64,000 nucleotides of DNA from an uncultured Verrucomicrobiota bacterium (GTDB lineage: Bacteria > Verrucomicrobiota > Verrucomicrobiia > Opitutales > Seribacteraceae), in NCBI GenBank assembly GCA_902569115.1, contig CACFTI010000004.1, positions 39,372 through 103,371 on the forward strand, given 5' to 3'. The notes under the pieces were generated by a model. It made no database searches and was not told the origin of the DNA. It saw only the letters and a program-made list of their open reading frames with translations. Within the stretch, counting starts at the first letter, position 1; each line of letters begins with the position of its first letter. The position numbers were made by a program, and so were the translations under genes. This document shows, in pieces, positions 61,901 through 64,000 of this stretch.

Positions 61901-64000
61901 CAAACTCCTGTTCCAAATAAACTCCACCGAGTGAATCAATGCGAATAACCGAAGGATCTATTTTTGCATCTGGCATACCATTGGAGTCAGTATCGACTCC
62001 ATCACCTTGAATTTGAATAAGGGTTTGCAGTCCTTTGACGCTGTCCTCCACCCCTTTATAGCCCATTCCATGTTCCAGCATCTCTACACGATAGACCTTT
62101 CCCCCTCCGGTTCGATCTTCAGCAAAACCCTGAATTTGCGGGAACCGCAGAATCCCGGCTTCAAAACCTGAACCATTTCGGGGTTCTTTCACACTTATTC
62201 GTGTTTGATCTAAATTATAGTTTTCTCCCTGATTGATGATATTGATTGAAGAAATTCTACCGATAGCATCGACCTCATATTCTGCAATTGCTCCTGAACC
62301 GCTTCCGGAAAGGTCATCTATTGAAAGAAAACCATTTGAATAACCAGAGCCCGGGTCCTGTACTTCAATCTCTCCAATGGGACCCACCAAAATGGCCCTT
62401 GCCTTCGCTAAATTAGCTGGCTGGTTGTAATAAACTTTCCCATTTGGCAAAGTCACATTTGAATCCAAAAGATTAGAAGATTTTGTGGAATATACTATCA
62501 ATGAGCCATCAAAGTTTATTGAAGGCTCACGACTACGCATATTACCCCCAACGCCCTCAAAACTTTGGCTTACTCTTTCTAAGCTTCCACCTGGGTTATC
62601 AAAGTCGACCTTAAAGATTTCACCCAACGGGTGAGTAAGGTTTAAATGTATATCTGCCTCTTGGCTCGGTGGAGGATAATTGGGATCAGTTAAAACTGTC
62701 ACTTGAGGATCTATATAATCTTTACCCGAATTAAGGATTCTAATACCATTTGGTAATATCTGTCCATATTGGTCGATTCCCCCATTCACAAAGGAAAGTA
62801 CCGCACCTGATCCCTGGTCATCGTTGTCGCTTACTATTAACTCTAAATTCCCAAAATATCCTACACCCCCGTTTTCAACCACAATATTTGACACCCCTCT
62901 TGCCCTTACAAGATTACTGGCAGAGGAAACAAAAGCTACGACCCTTCCGTCACCACTTATTACGGGATGTTCGGATGGCCCTGTAGTTTGTTCAAGTAGT
63001 TCAGTAAGACTTAACAACCATGTTTGGTTTGAATCCAAATCATGCGCAAAAATGTCAGGAAAACCATTCGTATCGCCTGTTACTAAATCGGATGCGTCAG
63101 ATGAGAAAACCACACGCGTACCGCTATGGTCAATGGAGGGAAAATGACTCTCATTATTTCCAAAGGTAACGATTCTAATCTCCCCAAAAGTTCCGATATT
63201 GGTATCCCATAGATAAATCTGTTGGGAAGAAGTTTGGCTACCATTAGCCGCAAGATTAGTTGCTTTAGAATGAAACACTACTTTTGTCCCATCACCATTA
63301 ACTTTAGGGTAAAAACTTGGTCCGTTTCCTTCTTCTCGAGCAGGGACATTATAAGCCCTGATTAACTGATTATTGATCGTTCTGAAAAGAAACACATCTG
63401 CATGTTCATTTTGATCATCTGGCACAAGATCGTTTGCAAATGAATGAAAAACTATAACACTACCGTCTGCACTCATTTGGGGTCTTAAGCTATGCCTGTT
63501 TCCTCCAAAAACATTATTTGTGCTTAATAAAGATCTTGAAACTAAAACAGGGGGATTGTTTTGAACGATATCTCTATACCAAATTTGTTGCACACCATCT
63601 GCGTCTATTTGTTCATAAGTTACAAAACGTCCATCCGAGCTTGCAGTTGGACGTTCGGTTGGGAAATTTCCCGCAACATTTCCATTGTTTTCGGGATTTA
63701 ATAAAGAAACTCTAGTATTATTTTTGGACCGCAGGGTGATAACTGGTGTATTCTCTAGTGGGAATGTTGTCCTGCCACTAGAACTATTAATGTCAACTAA
63801 TAGATAGTAATCTCCCTCAAAATTGTCAGGTAATTGCTGGATCCAATCAAAAGATATATTTTCATTTGGCAGGAGTCCCGCCCCTAAGCCATTCTCACCA
63901 TCAATATCGAATTCACGCAGAATCATATCGCCTGCACCTGAGGAAGGATCATATACATCATCTTCGGACAAAATGGTACGGATTACAAAATTATCTCCTG
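55905..64000 (-). CDS. giant secreted propeller/Ig-repeat protein, 5' end beyond window
   Basis: The frame is open from the window edge (64000) to a stop at 55905, about 2,698 codons; a TTG at 63971 is not its start, because in-frame codons continue upstream to the edge. Domain order: a CARDB-like segment (DWIQQLPDNFEGDYYLLVD), then TolB/PD40-type propeller blades (RFVTYEQIDADGVQQIWYRD; SADGSVIVFHSFANDL). Glycine-rich GSGY-type inserts come next, then at least eight bacterial Ig-like (Big_9) units with a VQFYVNG core. A calcium-binding-like DTDGDGY segment and a Trp/Tyr-rich C-terminus complete it (WLEWLGYFNDDGFPWIYHD; WVAFYLHKTSKATFWDP). It is surely exported and on the surface; its ligand is unknown. 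No transmembrane anchor is visible at the C-terminus. Confidence 0.85.
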   Translation of the reverse strand, partial: GDNFVIRTILSEDDVYDPSSGAGDMILREFDIDGENGLGAGLLPNENISFDWIQQLPDNFEGDYYLLVDINSSSGRTTFPLENTPVITLRSKNNTRVSLLNPENNGNVAGNFPTERPTASSDGRFVTYEQIDADGVQQIWYRDIVQNNPPVLVSRSLLSTNNVFGGNRHSLRPQMSADGSVIVFHSFANDLVPDDQNEHADVFLFRTINNQLIRAYNVPAREEGNGPSFYPKVNGDGTKVVFHSKATNLAANGSQTSSQQIYLWDTNIGTFGEIRIVTFGNNESHFPSIDHSGTRVVFSSDASDLVTGDTNGFPDIFAHDLDSNQTWLLSLTELLEQTTGPSEHPVISGDGRVVAFVSSASNLVRARGVSNIVVENGGVGYFGNLELIVSDNDDQGSGAVLSFVNGGIDQYGQILPNGIRILNSGKDYIDPQVTVLTDPNYPPPSQEADIHLNLTHPLGEIFKVDFDNPGGSLERVSQSFEGVGGNMRSREPSINFDGSLIVYSTKSSNLLDSNVTLPNGKVYYNQPANLAKARAILVGPIGEIEVQDPGSGYSNGFLSIDDLSGSGSGAIAEYEVDAIGRISSINIINQGENYNLDQTRISVKEPRNGSGFEAGILRFPQIQGFAEDRTGGGKVYRVEMLEHGMGYKGVEDSVKGLQTLIQIQGDGVDTDSNGMPDAKIDPSVIRIDSLGGVYLEQEFEMKLLSATSLLGTNLTVADDNLTIVIDFAPTNNSSVSNTVTIGTVVDPRPLEDIRDDIVDIIAREWSMPKNNTDTMVGPVITPLFGGDLTFRAISGRFETDNPTSVRIIEKSNMLFSGDGYTRATPTIGPLPVIHGFSEVLSGTFTDQTASGALILDVFEDTTSDDVYLYNDETKKSERISRSHYGQPVNFLPETGLSSMPSNRFPFISGNGRHVFFSSDSNLSGGLAFGVSNNQFLDSNGIRDVYYVDRKQTELSNIEIEIDMLYPNDLATFTFGTNSKIPVIAQIDYDDDDIHNVFLLVNNRPHGGDYQFAALTHFQNEFSTNRWSGTFNTGLPGEHVFQVIAVNDANVTLGASLPRTITVSKFDSLPPTVQLQNPGFDSLTTTSSTRLSATGNDRDGTLVGVQFYVDGQPLGSEIFRRQGVPQDFATFPVPLDRPNAGIRSIFAVARDNSGNYVSTDVFNISVTPGSATPLISIAAGPRSYKLTTANGDFDVSLAGNGAIEKIDLKKAAGGGFLAAPRIEISSDGQDAEFEVIVNRDTTSSEYGMVTSINVTNDGGSGYDDNFSISLLPVIRNIGYGEPAQLTTDRLPFTDQFGTILFYDYRFGLVLDVNGNPRNGYGYTVSPRLEFETRDGDFMPYIEPNGLNTSRLPLIDNNQTTSSVSNVLNDGTFFPIAIPFRSFPFYDLLLSRVRLVGGFTQAPMNFEFSVQPTAEPIRVVRFFVNGKNEDNKTSPPYSFIYTADEPGDYDVYAMAIDMTGNTVISDTTTFSTTRFEGSGVSVTLGTEDEFTLAAGSQTVVSAMASSDAGIAEVEFFVDGSSQGIVKGDGHAEAFVKELDMRGITQGEHELSVIARDFLGNEAGTFQDTMTNIDIRQNSKIIISPKLLSSQPPEVNFVYPGNEKMVTSTSTIYLSAESFDPDGRIMGVQFYVNGHKYKDEILFEPNFTQYGYPYGIAWSPNDPHNDPNYPYADDPNKVDTNYTGPGVYVITAVARDSSGNKSLSGTSTVTSTTGSTTVPSINFTGLNSFYEASQSIFLSAQISDEANSSNGTGVVEEVQFFANGQVIRDFNRTGPFFHVWDPPSGIYEVYAMAVDNEGNHAISDINTVFVGVSDDFDEQPQLGSINPTLDAAPLRISLSRRSGRRTAEGVVSITSIAGLPQSTLENLVVDQVIRFTNGTQTSSEYTVALITEDGALEVNGDVSADDEAILLGATQLEMIPIFTAGSSIYLSLKPEVDDSNFDSVTFYVDGTLWSTDNSWPFSTVFSPTEEGNYTISIVAENQFQNQTLYSERLFVEPSRGLVPSGAAEIMPMVTTRNNPTAFAVTLGSQLTLLAAYDDLDDGLSRVEFYLNGKLVKVDHQAPYYHTFTPTTESNALIEGGYEMAIVGIDYSGNRFSDIFQGVIGGSTVLPSTIVKAPNNMEEFSEGQSVEFKVEVVGSLTPFLLGFSSDPTINQNPNFTRIPRRMAIMANGEFVSVATETGWGTGVFVGDLIIDLNQAGPDGIVELFGTMIAEDYTITNAFGGVALFSPTIFSNTVKIKVTEPNLASDPQSAVNQTFNDLLGFNPSQAEVTNALTEQIDTGGYLFENQSFLNWAAKVSNRDSFQNMVDSIGGYHIMTGQWPLTTKVEEILNTYSATPNNNADGSGDTDGDGYSLLQEIRFQTDDQDPTSFPPPAFRIESFVDETLASNDFTDLHGRVPMLTPPPGIDAVGTTNYDKNRRDFVKIIFSNKYGYPPTPAQELQASFRIASLDPNSPEALYAQQLAIFEQLAMYASFGYGVTQGGGNNNAIVLPTVQPIPINQYLNAGGLPATLFVTNMIAEQLIDNQPMILGAPEKRSYYETAALIVALWADNLESLTDKLITEFHSLSKEDKIAKLMKDPRYFNRFGGYSISRMADELPASPGWKWLEWLGYFNDDGFPWIYHDVLGWVYVDGTSDDQVWLYLPNAGWLGTTKEIWEGMDGESNYLWLYDNQAAKWVAFYLHKTSKATFWDPVTQKYFSYE
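57680..61130 (-). repeat. array of bacterial Ig-like repeats in the giant protein
   Basis: Repeated units of about 80-150 residues share a core strand such as VQFYVDG, VRFFVNG, VEFFVDG, VQFYVNG, VQFFANG, VTFYVDG and VEFYLNG. Each is followed some 30-40 residues later by a strand such as YDVYAMAIDMTGN, HELSVIARDFLGN or YEMAIVGIDYSGN. The form matches the Big_9-type Ig-like domain of secreted bacterial proteins. Coordinates are approximate. Confidence 0.75.

Noticed and set aside
63969..63971. TTG as the start of the giant protein gene
   Set aside because: The frame continues without a stop to the window edge, so the real start lies outside.
1..64000. tRNA or rRNA genes, CRISPR arrays, insertion sequences, prophage
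   Set aside because: I looked in the gaps and on both strands and saw no cloverleaf, array of direct repeats, transposase or phage gene. The gaps are all under 260 bp and none fits.

Overview
The window looks like chromosome from a member of the Verrucomicrobiota, probably marine. This placement is by gene content only: a DUF1552/DUF1592 pair, a ThuA-domain protein, a Tat-exported Gfo/Idh/MocA oxidoreductase, four exported BamB-like PQQ-fold propellers, an ECF sigma/anti-sigma pair, and a giant Ig-repeat surface protein with a Trp-rich C-terminus. No rRNA, tRNA, CRISPR array, insertion sequence or prophage is visible. Genes are tightly packed, no gene-free stretch reaches 300 bases, and few starts have a Shine-Dalgarno sequence.

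Layout. 1-9 kb: partial thuA-like gene, Gfo/Idh oxidoreductase, two unrecognised membrane-linked proteins (one with a 62-residue acidic repeat), then DUF1552 and a DUF1592-type cytochrome. 8.3-30.8 kb: about 22 kb of closely spaced minus-strand genes, visibly GC-richer than what follows. It starts behind a MarR-type gene and an 18-bp palindrome placed in the promoter spacer. In transcription order it encodes two PQQ-fold proteins, a small membrane protein and a Na+/solute symporter, an EhpF-like adenylating enzyme, an EhpG-like aldehyde dehydrogenase, an Fe-type alcohol dehydrogenase, another propeller, a HemN/HemW-like radical SAM protein, a DUF98 chorismate-lyase-like protein, a flavin-dependent halogenase-like oxidoreductase, a glycosyltransferase, a 4HBT thioesterase, a half-size DMT protein, a PaaK-like ligase, a LolD/FtsX-type ABC system and a lipoprotein. 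I read this as an undescribed pathway that makes (or consumes) an aromatic acid/aldehyde/alcohol, and it is the main candidate for a new system here.

31-34 kb: an ECF sigma factor, its membrane anti-sigma partner and a PQQ-fold exoprotein. 34.5-56 kb: more ordinary genes, namely SulP transporter, TatD, thioredoxin reductase, oleC-oleD (olefin/beta-lactone pathway without oleA or oleB), two RNA methyltransferases, a lipoate-ligase-family protein, an RmlD-like reductase, hisC, a CorC-type protein, metG, a short Rho, an unknown 586-residue protein, hisF, a TlpA-type thioredoxin and two GT4 glycosyltransferases. 55.9 kb to the right edge: a giant secreted protein whose 5' end lies outside the window.

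Functional reading. The adenylase, aldehyde dehydrogenase and alcohol dehydrogenase could reduce a carboxylic acid to an alcohol. The DUF98 protein could supply 4-hydroxybenzoate from chorismate. The flavoenzyme, radical SAM protein and glycosyltransferase could tailor the product, and the symporter and ABC system could move substrate or product. This chain is inferred from families and gene order; no product is known.
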